Below are positions 1 to 12,739 of a stretch of 64,000 nt of DNA, one piece after another. Position numbers and translations under genes: made by a program. The DNA comes from Prostheceraeus crozeri. Its lineage: Eukaryota > Platyhelminthes > Polycladida > Euryleptidae. Position 1 is the first letter of the stretch. Every line of letters starts with the position of its first letter. Below the pieces are notes generated by a model, which had not been told where the DNA came from, did not search any database, and saw nothing but the letters and a program-made list of their open reading frames with translations. The stretch is from NCBI GenBank assembly GCA_907163375.1, contig CAJQUW010000529.1:1-64000 (forward strand). The letters run 5' to 3'.

Positions 1-2331
1 TAAGATGCAACAAACGTTCATGCTAGAAATAAATCACATAGCTTTATATAAAGGCTTTTACAGGTGAAAAGAGTTTTTACCGGAAAATCTGTTTTCTATA
101 AAGCCAGAATTGCAAGAAAATGTAGTTTTAAGAACAACTTGTATTCTAAATCTGTGACAATCCAATAACTATTGTGAGAATATTTCAATTAGGACTGTGC
201 GCGGTGCATCGATACCCCGGCTCTTCTTCTTGCACCGGTTCTCTGGCAGATGCACCCAATTGTGCGAATTCCGATCAAATTGACGTTTTACTGTATAGTT
301 TCAATTCTATCCAATTCATTTTGTCAGCTATCTTAGTCAGCAAATCGGAGAGAAATATATTTTCTGCAGTATACTTGATCTAACTAGAAGAGCAATGTTC
401 AATTCTATTTATCAATTGTAATTTCTACCGTTGAAAGGAAAAATGCACAGCGTATTTTGCAGATCCTTCATTTTGGTGAGTTACATAAGCGCGGTGAGTC
501 ACAATAGATAGATACAAAGGAAGTACGAGTCTTAGCTACATTGTCATATTCCAATGAATTATGACGTCATTTGCAGAGCTAGGAAGAGAGGAGAAGTCAC
601 GATCATAAAAGGAAACAAAATATGACGACACAACAATACTGGTCATGGAAGTCCAACAATGGTAGGGTAACACAAGCAGGAGACATCACCCTTCAGTCGA
701 AACATAACTGCATAGAGAATTAAACCCTTAATTTTCTACATCAGAAGTGGAATAGCATGAACAATGACATTATATCACAAAAGAACCGATGCATTCTGGA
801 TGATGGAGAAAGAAGTTGTGCATTAGGTGACTCGAAATTCGACAGTTCAAGTTCATGATAAATCATTTAAGGCGACGAGGTCTTTATTCCCCTCCAGAAT
901 TTCAATTAACACACCTCATTGTGAATCCTGAAAGATAATTCCCTGCTGTTAACTCCTCTTGACATAACTTAGCATTTCAGCGGCCCGTGAACCGTTCGAA
1001 GATTTCTTCGGCACTGGTAACATTGTAGCTTTTCACATGGAGACTACTAAAGTCGTTCAAGATGTTTCACCACTGCATTCTACTTTGTAGATAACGTGAC
1101 ATAGCGTTCGATCTTTCTGCATTTTCCAGAATGTGTTCATTCACATTAATAAAGTAATCAAAAAAAAAATAAACTCTTCCGACTGCTATTTATATTTTTT
1201 AGAAATAAACATTTTTTCTTTTGATAAAAAAATAAAAATTACAAAAAATTAAAAACCCGACGTTCCGTTCACCTACTGACATTAGTAAACTTTAGTAATT
1301 GTATTTCTTCCACATCCCATTGGTGCATTGCTGTCTGACATTTTTTGCTGTATAGATTTCTGTTTTCATCCAGTTTTAAATAATTCCATTAGAACTGTCA
1401 TTGAGACACACGGGTTAAGTGTGATGGGAGTCACCTCCAAGTGTTGGTATAACTAAGTTAAGGGAGGCCAATGTAAATTCTGCAGCAAATTCTGCCTCAA
1501 ATTATTTAACACGATTAGAATTTTCCTAGTACTCTATGTAAGTTGTGTCGAACTCAAGAACATATGAATATTTGCTATCAAAGATAGAGTCCCTGTACCT
1601 TCAAGATCATGAAGTTTTAATTGAAGATCACACGACAATTTAGAACGTAAAGCAAATTATATTTCACCTGCCCTGTGACATGTGCTTCAGCGCAACAGTG
1701 CTAGCACGTCTACGGTCAGCGACACTGTGCCCTAATTATCTACATTTTTTCATATCATTTCAATATGCCCTCACAAAAGAAAGACAGTGTTAGACGCTGC
1801 ACTGCTTCCCTTAGAGAATTTCTGTGAAAATTTATCTTGCACTAAGACATTTTTCATATCATTACAATTTGCCCTCACAGAAGAATGACAGTGAGATTAT
1901 GGAAATTCATCCACATGAAGAAAAGAGTTTGCTTGATTTGGTTCTGAGTCTAAAAAAGTTTATTTACATATTTTTTCATTATTTTTAGTTTTAACGATCC
2001 AAATATTTCTACCCCCCCCACACCCTAACCCACAAGAGTCTGTGACACTATGATGACCCCCCAATACCAGGAACCCCCCACCCCCCCGCCTATCTAAGAA
2101 CTTAAACTTTAAGGCGCCATCCCACTATAGAGGTGCTGAAGCCCCCTCTAATTGTTCTAAGAAGGCCGAACCCCCCCTACCTGAAGAGACAGAGAACCAA
2201 CATTATCTGTCAATTTGATAATAAAAATCTGATATCAAATGGATCTTTCAAAGAATGAATGTAATAAGCGGCAACATGTGAGTTGCAGTAATCAGTGATC
2301 TGAAAGCCCACATGCATCCATACATCATCAT
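1..2331. other. Gene-poor AT-rich sequence
   Basis: No convincing coding exon is visible. The open frames are short, lack recognisable domains and have no supporting splice sites. The region contains A/T-rich stretches (about 1145-1260) and the C-rich tract listed separately. Confidence 0.5.
2011..2182. repeat. C-rich low-complexity tract
   Basis: Several runs of 6-9 C residues (from 2011, 2057, 2085, 2092 and 2173) stand out from the AT-rich surroundings. No coding or tandem periodicity is visible. It could be low-complexity DNA or the degraded edge of an element. Confidence 0.5.
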
Positions 2332-2339
2332 GCTCAAAC

Positions 2340-3682
2340 TAAAGATGTGCGTCGGATCGGAGAATGTCCGTCGATCCGATCCGACCGAATCCAAAAGAAT
2401 CCAAAGTTTTCGATTTCTGTGCTTTGAATTGGAAGTATTGAATCTCAGCGTATAGCTTCTCTCAATGATTTCAAGAATGAGGTAATGGAAGTATGGACCA
2501 CGGTATTCATACTAGAAGTCTGAATCCATGCGGCAATGTATAGAGGCTGTCGTAAAAACCAGAGAGGGACCAGCTAAACTTTGATATTTTGATTGTGTTG
2601 TTGAAGCAATAACATCAGATTTCGTATTTTTTTAGTAAGCGTAGTTGGCAAAAATCACACAATTACCCTGGGAACATATTTCGAGAGTTGGAATTGATGT
2701 TATTGCATTAAAAGACTATATTCTAACTCAAATGGAGAATTATGCTAATCAAATGACCAGCATGGTATATCTGCATGCATTTTGAATATAGGCATACAGT
2801 TGGCATATACATTGTGTCTTCGCAGCATATCATTCCTATCGGTTAAATTATTGGTCTGGTCTTCAATGTAAGGCTAGACATAGTGCTAATATTTTCTTGG
2901 TGAGTTATCTTAATAATCATTCGGATATTCCTTTCATGGTATACAGGCTCGAATGATGGGACAAGGGTTCAACATTTTTGTATGGCCTGATTAGCCTAAT
3001 GATCTTATGATTTATGAAATGTCTTCATTTGAAGTCTATATTGCGCCGCAACACAACAGCCTACCTGAATGTAGGCTATTTGCACAATGCAGAAGTATAA
3101 CACATAGAATAAATAATATCAGATGCCGGTACCATAAATGTCTTCATTCAAATAACCATACTTTCTTTTGAATAGGAACATAATGTGGAAGGTCTTATAA
3201 AGCTTACATCGAAATATCATCGCTCTGAGAATGAGACAAGCTGATTTAATGATAGAATATTTCTTATATTATTATATCATTAGATAGCTCAGTTGGTAGA
3301 GCGTTGTCCAAGAATGCCCGAGGTCGGTGGTTCAAATCCACCAAGACGCACAGTCTTATTTTGTCTGTAAAATCATCTGCATAGCGTATCATTCTCCTCT
3401 GACTACCGAGTCTGCGTACGCCGATTTTATAATGTACTAAACAGAAAGGAAATATATGACTCCGATCTCGGACACAGAAGAGCGGTGTTTCAAGTGTGGA
3501 ATAAGTGCAGAATGTGTTGTGTTCTTAATGTATGTAAGTGTAATTTTCTGAGTTGCATTGAAGACATAATATACGTATAGATTTCCAAAATGTCAGATTA
3601 AATCGGATTTTTCTTGACCGATCTTGTCCAATCCGAGTCCGAAATGATTGATCAGAAGTTGGATCGGATCCGCACACCTTTA
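2340..3682. mobile_element. Non-autonomous hAT-like DNA element, 1.34 kb
   Basis: The left end reads TAAAGATGTGCGTCGGATC. The reverse complement of the right end reads TAAAGGTGTGCGGATCC, giving imperfect terminal inverted repeats. The adjoining subterminal DNA is rich in GGATC/GATCC motifs on both sides, as in many hAT elements. Flanking 8-mers gctcaaac (2332-2339) and aatcaaac (3683-3690) share their last six bases, consistent with the 8-bp target duplication of hAT. No transposase frame is seen inside, so it would depend on another element. A tRNA-like relic lies in its right half. Boundaries are read directly; the superfamily is inferred from duplication length and terminus style. Confidence 0.7.
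3278..3350 (+). pseudogene. tRNA-derived SINE head or tRNA pseudogene
   Basis: Both internal promoter boxes are present: the A box TAGCTCAGTTGG and the B box GGTTCAAATCC. The D arm (GCTC/GAGC) and T arm (GGTGG/CCACC) pair perfectly, and the 23-nt spacing between them is that of a real tRNA. The acceptor strands do not pair (cattaga against aagacgc), only three of five anticodon-stem positions pair, and U33 is replaced by A. A functional tRNA is therefore unlikely. It fits the 5' head of a tRNA-derived SINE or a dead tRNA copy inside the hAT-like element. Confidence 0.65.
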
Positions 3683-3690
3683 AATCAAAC

Positions 3691-6600
3691 CTCAACTTGT
3701 TGTCGACCATTTCGTGAAGAAATAGAAAGATTTTTGGGAATTTTAGTTTTCGCCGGTTTTTGCCATTTTTTGCGGGTTTTTACCATAGCAGCAAAAAACC
3801 AACTCTGATTAATGGGCATGCAGATGATATGGCATTATATAAAAAAATAGAACGCTCCCTATTGATTTTGGCATAGAAATATCAAATATATTCTTAGTCA
3901 TAGAAAATCATGACTAATGTGAATGTTAGCAATTTAAAATCTGTGCCTGCAGATAAAAAGCTGCTATGTACAGTACCTGCATATTTTCATGTACATGCAC
4001 CATAGACTAGTATGCATTTGTATTAGTTGTTATGCTAAGCATCTTTCGCTTACGCTCGCTTATTTTGGGTTTTTGCCAACAGTTATAAATGCTTCTGCAG
4101 CTCTATTCAAACTGTTTATAAACTACTTAATGATAGGCATATCCTTTATATGTGTACTTAGTACATGTTTTTGCTCACTATTCAGATATTACACATGCTT
4201 GTCTAGGTAAGTATTTTTCAAGGTGATATCGCTGCATAAACATCTTGACCATGAAAGTGAGTGTTTTTGCATAGACATCATGCTGGTCATTTGATCAACA
4301 TAGCGACCATTGCAACTTTTAATGCCTCTTTAGAGAACATGGAGTTCACGTAATTTATGTCCGCTTGATTATCCACTGAAAATGAGCACGTTCACATCAA
4401 CCTAACTGAATAATAAATTATCAAGGACTCCTAAATAATATACACGGCACAAAATTATACACGATGCTGTATGCTAAGAAGCATGAAGCATGAAGCATGC
4501 TGAAGCTGCAATTTCTCAAGTTATTCAACATGCTTGCTACGTTGGCCGTGATACATTCCTTGTCATAGGCTCTGCATTGTGGGTTCAGATTGCAACATAC
4601 TCTTAGATAATGACGACCACAGATATGGACTCCCTTGTGATTCCAACACGCAGGCAAGGCCATGTATCTTTGTGATGATGACGTTGACTGTGTGTTAAGT
4701 CTGTGACAGTTAGCGTGTAATGGAAGAAGATTCCTAATAGCAAGAGACGTGTCGTTGTAAATCTCATCTTTGTTAGGCCTCAGCCACACTGCGAGCTTTT
4801 CCAAGCGTTTCCGAGCAAAGCGTTTTGCAGCAAATATAAAGTCATCATTGGAGCATTTGTAGACTGCTACGCAGCGAGCAAAGCAGACCAGAGCGATTCA
4901 TATCTTGCGGACACACGTTCGCTCGGAACGCTCATGTTTGCTTTCAGTGTGCCTGAAGTCTTACAGATTCCGCATTCGCATCCGATCATTGTTCGTCTAA
5001 AAACAAGACAAAACAAAACAAGATAGTTGTTTAAACCATCATGCACCCCATGCTATCAAAGAAAACAACAGCAAAATGTCTTCAAATTTAATCGTAATAT
5101 GCATTTGCATCTTTGACCAAATGAGAGAAGTAGCGCTCTTAGCATGCATTTAACCTAACGACGGGAGATGATAGCCATATCGTCATAGCAAGAGGCAAAC
5201 TCCTCTTTGTGTCACGGTCGATCTATATTAAAGCTTCTTTTACATGATAATTGCAGGTAGACGAAACATAACCTCATAATTTCTTAACTGCGGTTCAAAT
5301 TCCCTGATGCGGTGAAGCATCGCGACATCCTCGAAGATGGCTATTGTAGGTGTTCTATGAAAGCAATGGTTTTCGAACCTCAATTTTCAAATGCCAAATA
5401 CGGAAACAGGAGGTCGGAAGTGGACCGGAGCTCATACGGTGTGACCGCTCTTTTATACATCATTTGAATTGGGAAAGGAGTACCAATATGATACTCATGT
5501 CAATGAAGTTCTAAAGTGTCGAAATGCCGGACGCAGTTTACGTTACACGCCTACTTTGTAGAAAACAAGGCATTTATGTACCTGCTTCTGACATGTGTGA
5601 TCTACGGTCCGACAATTTGTTTCGTCTTGCGGTGTGATCACTCATTCAGCGATATGACACACACAATATTGCCCGCCGTGACAGGGATACATTTACTTGA
5701 TGATGAACAGATCATACCACTATATTGTCTATTCCTATGCCGAAATGGCTGTGAACCGCATTTCCCTACTGAATAGGCCATTAGTACACATTATAAAACG
5801 ATCTGCTCAGAAATATAGATTTCTTAAATAATGTTAATGTGATCAAATGATCAGCATGGTATACTGTTGTCATTTCAAATTACATTTTGTACAACAAAAC
5901 GGCAGTTTTGCCAATTTCAAATATGTAGATGTGTAACTCTTCCTCGAATGATGACGAATGACAACTATATTGGACAAGGTGAATGTATTTCCAAAGTTTT
6001 CTTTTGTATCTTATTCAACTTTGTAGCGGGAACATTTGGCGCAAAATCTTGTTCTGACTGTATAGTTAGCCATTTCTTCTATAAGTGGATTTATGATATT
6101 GCATATCATACATGCATGAGTAAATCACTGATTCTATTTAATTTTCTACATTAAATTGGATAAAAATGTTCTAGGTTCTATTTTTGCTATTGTTTTAGGT
6201 CCCAGCTTTCTTTTAAAATATTTCTTTCATCAGTTCATGTGCTAAACATCTCAGAAGCAATTAAGAAATTAAGAAGAATCGCGATTTACCTTTGATGTGT
6301 CCAAAAACTGATCTACATGAATATAAGCCTATATAATGAGAATTTAATATGTAATATGAATGTGTCAACATACCTGTGCTCTAGAGCACGTAATTCCCAT
6401 TGTCTACTTATGTTTCTAAATCTATGGTGCAATGATATAGGAATAATGGCAGTTTGTACATTCCCCTGCCGTCATTTTCATTACTTATAATGCATGCTAT
6501 TGTGTAGCTTTCTATGTATACAGGTGAATAATTTCCAACAATCAAGTCGTTATATAGCACCACAATTACCTAGATATTATAGTACCTAGATTTACCTACT

Positions 6601-7651
6601 TTGCAACGATATAGGTGACGGTGACTATGCATAAAAAAGACTATGCATTAGAAAAAGCATCTCCGGATTTCGCCTTCAGGTTTGAAGAGTTTTCTAATGG
6701 ACTTGCAATCACTCACTTTGCTTTTGCTGCGGCAATGTCTGTTAGTGCGCTCATTGAGAGAAGCCATTTTGTTGAACGATCCCAGCTTTGATAGTGATCA
6801 TTCTACCAGGTGCAGCTATAGCTCTACTGTGGATGATGCTTGCAAAAGAACGTTTTGACTGCGCAATGTGACGGTCCAACATATATTTTGTAGTGATATA
6901 AATCAACATACCACATCCAAGTCACTATCGGTGTTGAGCTAGAACGTTTCTTTGGATGATAAACAGAAACTCTTCCTCTTGTTGCTTCCGTCATTATTAC
7001 GTTGAGTGTGATCAACCAAAAACATTGCATTCCTTCACAAAATTTCACTAGATATTCAGCCTCTTTTTTTACTGCAACCTTTCCATTGTTTATATATTCT
7101 ATCATAACCTGTGAAACATCATTTTGGTTGTGTTACAATACATTGACCTTCCGCAATGTTGATCAGAATTTTGTGAAAATTAGACAATGCGTTATGTCGA
7201 GACAACCATTCACTATTACCAAAATATATCAAGGTCCAAAATCATGCCATTAAAAGGGCATCAAAATAGCAATCTTGTCGATATAGCCTATTGACTTTCC
7301 ACTTCAAATGCAGATAACTGCGTTTTGATGCAACGCATAATAGGAATAGGCTTGCAAAATTAAGCTATTCAGTACATGCTCATTCAAATAGGCTACCATT
7401 TGCTTTTGTCAATTTTCCATGCGATAAATAAAATCTTCCATTTTTTTGTTACACCGACCGATTATTGCTACTATGTCAGTTTGCAAACTGACGTATCCTT
7501 ATCAAGGTGCTACTAGAAATTGTATACTCTCTGTCTCTAGAAATTTGAATCTCAATAATCATGTAAAATTTACCATAGGATGGTGACCTGTCATGTTTCA
7601 TAATGGAAAAATGTTAATCAAAAACTTGTGAATTAACAAGATACATACTTC
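3691..7651. other. Gene-poor sequence
   Basis: Only short unsupported frames are seen. The longest, 127 codons on the minus strand at 4421-4804, has no recognisable domain and overlaps a probable MITE end. Nothing here supports a gene. Confidence 0.45.
4773..4963. repeat. Possible MITE, about 190 bp
   Basis: The left end TTAGGCCTCAGCCACACTG is roughly inverted at the right end (CAGTGTGCCTGAAGTCTTA). The interior is richer in G+C than the flanks and carries repeated GAGC/GCTC motifs. No clear target-site duplication was found, so the boundaries are approximate. Confidence 0.4.
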
Positions 7652-7767
7652 AAGATATCCGTGTTTTAGAGGTAATTATGAGAGATATCCGTGTACAGAG
7701 GTAAATATGAGAGATATCCGTGTACAGAGGTAAATATGAGAGATATCCGTGTACAGAGGTAATTATG
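7652..7767. repeat. 29-bp tandem repeat, four units
   Basis: The units start at 7652, 7681, 7710 and 7739. Each carries GATATCCGTGTACAGAGG followed by TAA(T/A)TATG. Units 2 and 3 are identical, unit 4 differs by one base, and unit 1 has TTT in place of ACA. The units abut without spacers, so this is not CRISPR-like. Confidence 0.9.
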
Positions 7768-7810
7768 GAAATTATTAACCTCTTCTGAAACATATCTATA
7801 GCATGCATTA

Positions 7811-7922
7811 TAACAGATAATGGATGATTTATTTCGGTCATATAGAACTTATTAACCTCAGGCCTAGGCGACCTTCGGTTAATAAGTTCTATGATGACCT
7901 CAAAATCATCCATTATCTGTTA
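7811..7922. repeat. Long imperfect hairpin, arms about 46 nt
   Basis: The left arm starts TAACAGATAATGGATGATT and ends AGAACTTATTAACC. The right arm is its near-exact reverse complement, ending AATCATCCATTATCTGTTA. The loop is about 19 nt and G+C-rich (around 7857-7875). It is probably a miniature fold-back element. Confidence 0.85.
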
Positions 7923-8024
7923 CATAACATGGAAGTTACCTGCTAAGATCAAAGACTTCCTAAATTGCAGAAGAATGTTCAGTTACAGGAAGTCTATGGA
8001 TAGATGTAGATGTATATAAGTAGA

Positions 8025-8136
8025 CAATGGAAATACCACATGAGATTTCTACGGTAAGTAATGGACGCAATCGTCGGCCGCGGCCTCTGATTTGTACATT
8101 ACTTACCTTGAAATCTCATATGGTATTCCTATATTG
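8025..8136. repeat. Second long imperfect hairpin, arms about 39 nt
   Basis: Left arm 8025-8063 (ATACCACATGAGATTTC to GGTAAGTAATG) is inverted at 8097-8136 (CATTACTTACC to ATGGTATTCC). The loop is G+C-rich, with TCGGCCGCGGCC in it. The design, arm size and spacing match the hairpin at 7811-7922, but the sequence is unrelated. Confidence 0.8.
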
Positions 8137-10403
8137 TTACCGTGTAGCATCATTGCAGTCCGATTTCTTATACAGAAAGTGCATTCAATAGAAAAAATTG
8201 GACAGCGAAGATATCATTGTTGTCTGTTTCTTAGATACAGAATTCAATAGAAAAAAGCGGACAGCAATGATGTTAGCATTGTTGCCCGCCTTCTAAAATA
8301 GAGTCATTGTCCGTTTATTTTAACCATCCATCGAGTAAAAATGATAGAAGCATAGCTTGTGAGTTCCATGTTTATCATAGTATTAATGTACTTGCGCTCC
8401 TCTTTAAAGAAGAGCGGTCTCTTCAGCACTACGCGCTTCAACATTGTCATTCTGCCATTCCTTAAATCGGACCGCAATCAATCATTGCTACTGAGTAAGT
8501 AGGGTTTTGTCAGCCGATATTTCACCTGTAATTTTTTCTATGAAAGTCGTTGATGTATTATCGTAAAGTCGTCGACTTTTATTGCATAATTAAGGTCGTC
8601 TAATCTGCTATGTAACACCGTTGAAGTAGGTGCATTTCACCATCCATGTCCGCATTCCCAGTGAAAATGACATTGAGATGATTCCTATGGTTCACAATTT
8701 GGACTCGTAGATATCTCAAGCTTGACTTTAATGTTTCTGAGCTATATAATGCATGGCCTATGTAGAAAATTATCATAGATTTGAATCTTTTGTAGATCAA
8801 AATCTTGGATTTCTGTTGTCAGAGATTTTAGGTTCAGTAGCAATGTGATATTGGAGTTCAGATATCTGAACCGCAATAAAGGGCCGAGGGCCGTCAATAT
8901 TCATATTCAATATACGTCTGAATTGCAATATCATTGTGTTATGGTCATCTATGATTGAGCCGCAATATGCTAAACAGGAATATTGCGGTTTAATATTTTG
9001 ACATATGAAGATATACGAACCTGAGCACAATGCATACATTGCCTTTCAATGATCAGCCTAAATCGTCTGGCGCTGCTATTCTAACCCAATGAAGATGAAA
9101 ATCATGTCGATTTCTACATCAATCACCGGATACAATGCCGTAACTGGTATTATTGTCCGTTGAATTACATTGAAATTGCATTGAGTTGAAAAATACATCA
9201 TTGTCCGGAAGAAGCACTCTATGTCAAATCTCCATAGAAATTATGCAATAGTCAGAATTCTAGAGCAAAGCTTCTCAGATATCCATGTTAAAACATAAAT
9301 TGTCACATATCTTTTAATTAACTATTTTAATCTGGTCAATAAATTTCAAGGAGAGACGAAAGCTGTTTTTAGCATCAATTCAAGTATAAATTGTCACTGC
9401 TGAATCCTTAATATGAATCTTTTTACTGATATTTTTTAAAAATCTTTCATTGCAATTATAATCAGTGTTGTAGAAACATAGATTTTCGATTGCCACTTAA
9501 GAATCATTGCTTGTAGACATCGCCATAGATTTCATCTTCATTGGTTTAGAATACCAATGATATCCACTTGTATCGGACATAAATGCAAAGTTCCTCGGAA
9601 TATGATTCGTGTTCTCGGAATCTATGCATTCATGTCTTCTAACAGTGGATACTAGTCCTATATTTGAAGGCATATATCTTCATTTGAGGTTTTAAAGTAT
9701 GCAGTGATTGAGGCCTGATATCAGTTAACATCAATACGTTGTAGAAATGCGAGCAATACTGTTCTGGTCTTGCTTCTTTCACTTGAAAGCACGATGTGTA
9801 TTTTCTCATTTTGCAATTCTTTGGTACATGTATTTACTCATTCAAGTGTTTGATGATAAGTTTTGTACAATTTCATTAACTCATTTGTTCAGTTATTAAC
9901 CTGCATGCGATGATGAATTTGAGCGAGTTGTTAGTATTGTATTTCTATATTTTATTCATAGTTACCGCTGCAAAATGTAATGCGTATATAATGTGTCATT
10001 TTATTCACTTTTACACACTTGAAGCTGATCTTGAACCGTTGATGTGAATAAATGTGCTCATTCAATTGAATATGCAAATTTTGAATATTATTGAATAAAA
10101 TTGGATAGCAATTTTCTTCGGATCAAAATGTACAGACAGGCACGTCCGTGATTTAGATTCTTTCGCAGGTGTCGCCAAACGTGCATGTAGGATAAGCTCA
10201 TGTACTTACTGTGCATGCAGCTCATGCAAAACAGAATCGATTCAAAATAAAAAGTAGCAATTTTCCTTAACTGTTTGAATTTAGATGATTGATATCGCGC
10301 TCAGTATAGAGCTTACGCCACTGAAGCACATGTACGTGGTATTAAATGAGAATGCATAGGAGGCTCTTCCAATCACTATACACTGCGAATTTCATATTTT
10401 CAG
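8137..10403. other. Gene-poor sequence with small palindromes
   Basis: No coding exon is recognised. There are recurrent short motifs such as ATTGTCCG and CCGCAATA, and local palindromes such as TTCAGATATCTGAA near 8856. These suggest old MITE debris. Confidence 0.4.
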
Positions 10404-10519
10404 TATGTCTGGATTAGAATTAGCGCCCACAATTTATCAAAGGATGAAGGATTTTTTTCGGCAAAATTCAAGGATTCGCACACATTCTTTCCGACGAAAT
10501 GTCCGGCGAAGAAGTGCAG
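10404..10519 (+). CDS. Candidate internal exon of unknown gene
   Basis: A 116-nt open segment is bounded by a good acceptor (pyrimidine-rich TATTTTCAG ending at 10403) and a consensus donor (GCAG|GTGAGAAT at 10519/10520). Its reading from ATG at 10405 is basic, with several RR and RRR clusters, and resembles no family I know. No neighbouring exon could be paired with it. The combination may be chance, so confidence is low. Confidence 0.15.
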
Positions 10520-10786
10520 GTGAGAATTTCTTTTCAATGTGTTCAACGATGAAATTAAGTAAGATCGGATGCCTATCAGATGGGTCTCCAGATGAGTTCA
10601 TACACAGTAAAGTTATATATTTTGGTACTCTGTAATTTCAGAACAATCTTTGATTTTTTCGCATTTGAGACACTCGAGTCTTTGTACAGTATTTCATTTT
10701 TCTCCATGGCCTCGCTTGTTCTCTTGGTGGCCGTACATCAAGGAATGACAAAATGATGAAAGGTTTGCATGACATCAACTAAAATC

Positions 10787-11042
10787 CATAGAAATTGACA
10801 ACAATAAAACCTCTAGAATGGAAGTAAAGCTTCATGCAATACACAATAGTGGCACATAAATCGCGCGCATTTTCACTTAGATTCGCTTGTCAACGGCTGT
10901 GTAATTGGATTAGAATCAGTCACATGCGGAATTCAAAGCTTTTCATTGGTGCTTCATGCCCCAACTTAGTTCCCCCGGATGTGCCGCGACCTTGAGTCAA
11001 TTTCCATTCTAGCGAATTTCAGATAAACAGTTTATTTCTATG
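10787..11042. mobile_element. 256-bp hAT-type MITE, copy 1
   Basis: The element starts CATAGAAATTGACAACAA and ends TTTATTTCTATG, so the termini are inverted repeats. It is flanked by a perfect 8-bp duplication ctaaaatc (10779-10786 and 11043-11050). A second copy of exactly the same length lies at 43,428-43,683, with about nine in ten bases the same by eye and a different perfect duplication. There is no coding capacity. Exact length and flanks make this one of the best-defined mobile units in the window. Confidence 0.92.
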
Positions 11043-11050
11043 CTAAAATC

Positions 11051-12739
11051 AAAAGCTACACATGGAACAGCTTAATTGATTTACTTTCTATGCAAAATAG
11101 AATAGCTATAGCACAAATTTTGGTTTGAACATAGGCTGTCCAAATAATCACATAAGTAGCAAGAACTGCATCATGAAAACGATTTCAGAATAAAATTACA
11201 TCGCAAATAACACTTCATTCAACGCGAGTCAAAAAATAGTAAAACGTAAAAAGTTAATTGATATATAAATTAGCACAGTTTTAAAATAAAAAGTCTTTCT
11301 TTCTGAATACACAATTCAGGTCTTAGATGCCGTATAGATGCAGTTTCAGTGATTGACAATTGCAGTGAGCCTCTCGTCCTCTTGAACACCGTAAACCCTT
11401 GCTTTTCTTTTTGCAGCAGCATTGACTTTTCCGAGCTCTCAGTAAGATGGCCTCCCACCTCAATCCGCCATCACACGCCATCGTGCTAATCAGTTATAAT
11501 TTAGAAATGTTACTTAGAGTTATGAAAAGCATTTACTTGACCGAGTTAGGATCAAATCTCAAATTCACTAGAGGTATGATACTACCGATTATATTACGCA
11601 TAATATAATTCATTGAAAAATGACTGGAAACCAATTATTCTCAGGAGGGTTATTTTACGGCAAGAATTGTTGTTGCGAAATTTCCTCTCAACGATGTCTA
11701 CCGGTATATACAATGTATGTACTAGCATGTATATGACACTTGTGTATTGCAGTACTGCATTCAGTGAACAGGCAACACAGCGGTAACCATACGTAAGTAT
11801 CGTTAGATGTACTGGTGACTGGTGTTTGAGGAATATTCATTTATGCTAAAACTGAGAATGTGCTATTAACAATATACGTCGATTCATGCAAATTCTATGG
11901 ACCACTATGGATAGAGCCATGCCATTCAATTTCCATGGATTTATACAGAAGCTTACAGAATTTGTTTGCTTAGTTCACTAATTTTGCTGACGCTTTGCTT
12001 TACATTATCTGAAAATTCATTCAGCGCATAAATTCATTCAATGTGTGAAAACCGCATCCAACAACATTCAATATTGCTGAATATGTCTATTTCTAGTCAA
12101 TGTAATTTTTATTATTTTCACGAACATGAAAAACCCAACTTTTCAGTACAAGGAGCGATATCGTTGTCGATTTTTTCGACCATGTTCCAAATGCTAGATG
12201 TAGGCACTTGTCAAGGATATTGAACGTAATTTCAATGAAAATGATACATAGAGAAAATAAAATCCTGACGTAAATATACTTTGCAGCCTAAAAGTTCGCC
12301 ATGAACTGCAAAGTGTTGACTGCAAGGACTGTGAAGTTGACCAAGGACTGTAAAGTAATGCTCATGCACTCTAAGGCTATGGTATTATCAACTTTTCAAC
12401 ACATGCACAGAAATAAGAATTTAACATTTTCTTTGTTAAATTATTGACATGGATTTTAAAAATGCATAAATTGAAGTCATAGTTAACTATAGACCATAGA
12501 AATTTAGTAGTCAATGGTTTAACCATAGATATCTATATAGTAAGTATCCATGTTTTAACATTTAATATTTAACACTACTATTAAAAAGCATTACCATGGA
12601 TTGCTAGCCATATGCTATCTTAGATAGCTTTGATATCCGATCTATAGTTTATCATTACAATATTATACTATGTAGTATATGCGACAACTTAAAAAATAAA
12701 AACAAATTCTTAAAATAAAATTCACAGACTTGCAAGGTG
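11051..12739. other. Gene-poor AT-rich sequence
   Basis: Short open frames lack domains or splice context. Nothing else is recognised. Confidence 0.45.

Noticed and set aside
3278-3350. Functional tRNA gene
   Set aside because: The acceptor stem does not pair, the anticodon stem is broken and U33 is missing, although A and B boxes are good.
4421-4804. 127-codon minus-strand frame as a gene
   Set aside because: It has no domain or splice support and runs into a probable MITE terminus.
7652-7767. Short repeats resembling a CRISPR array
   Set aside because: The four 29-bp units are directly adjacent with no variable spacers, and the DNA is eukaryotic.
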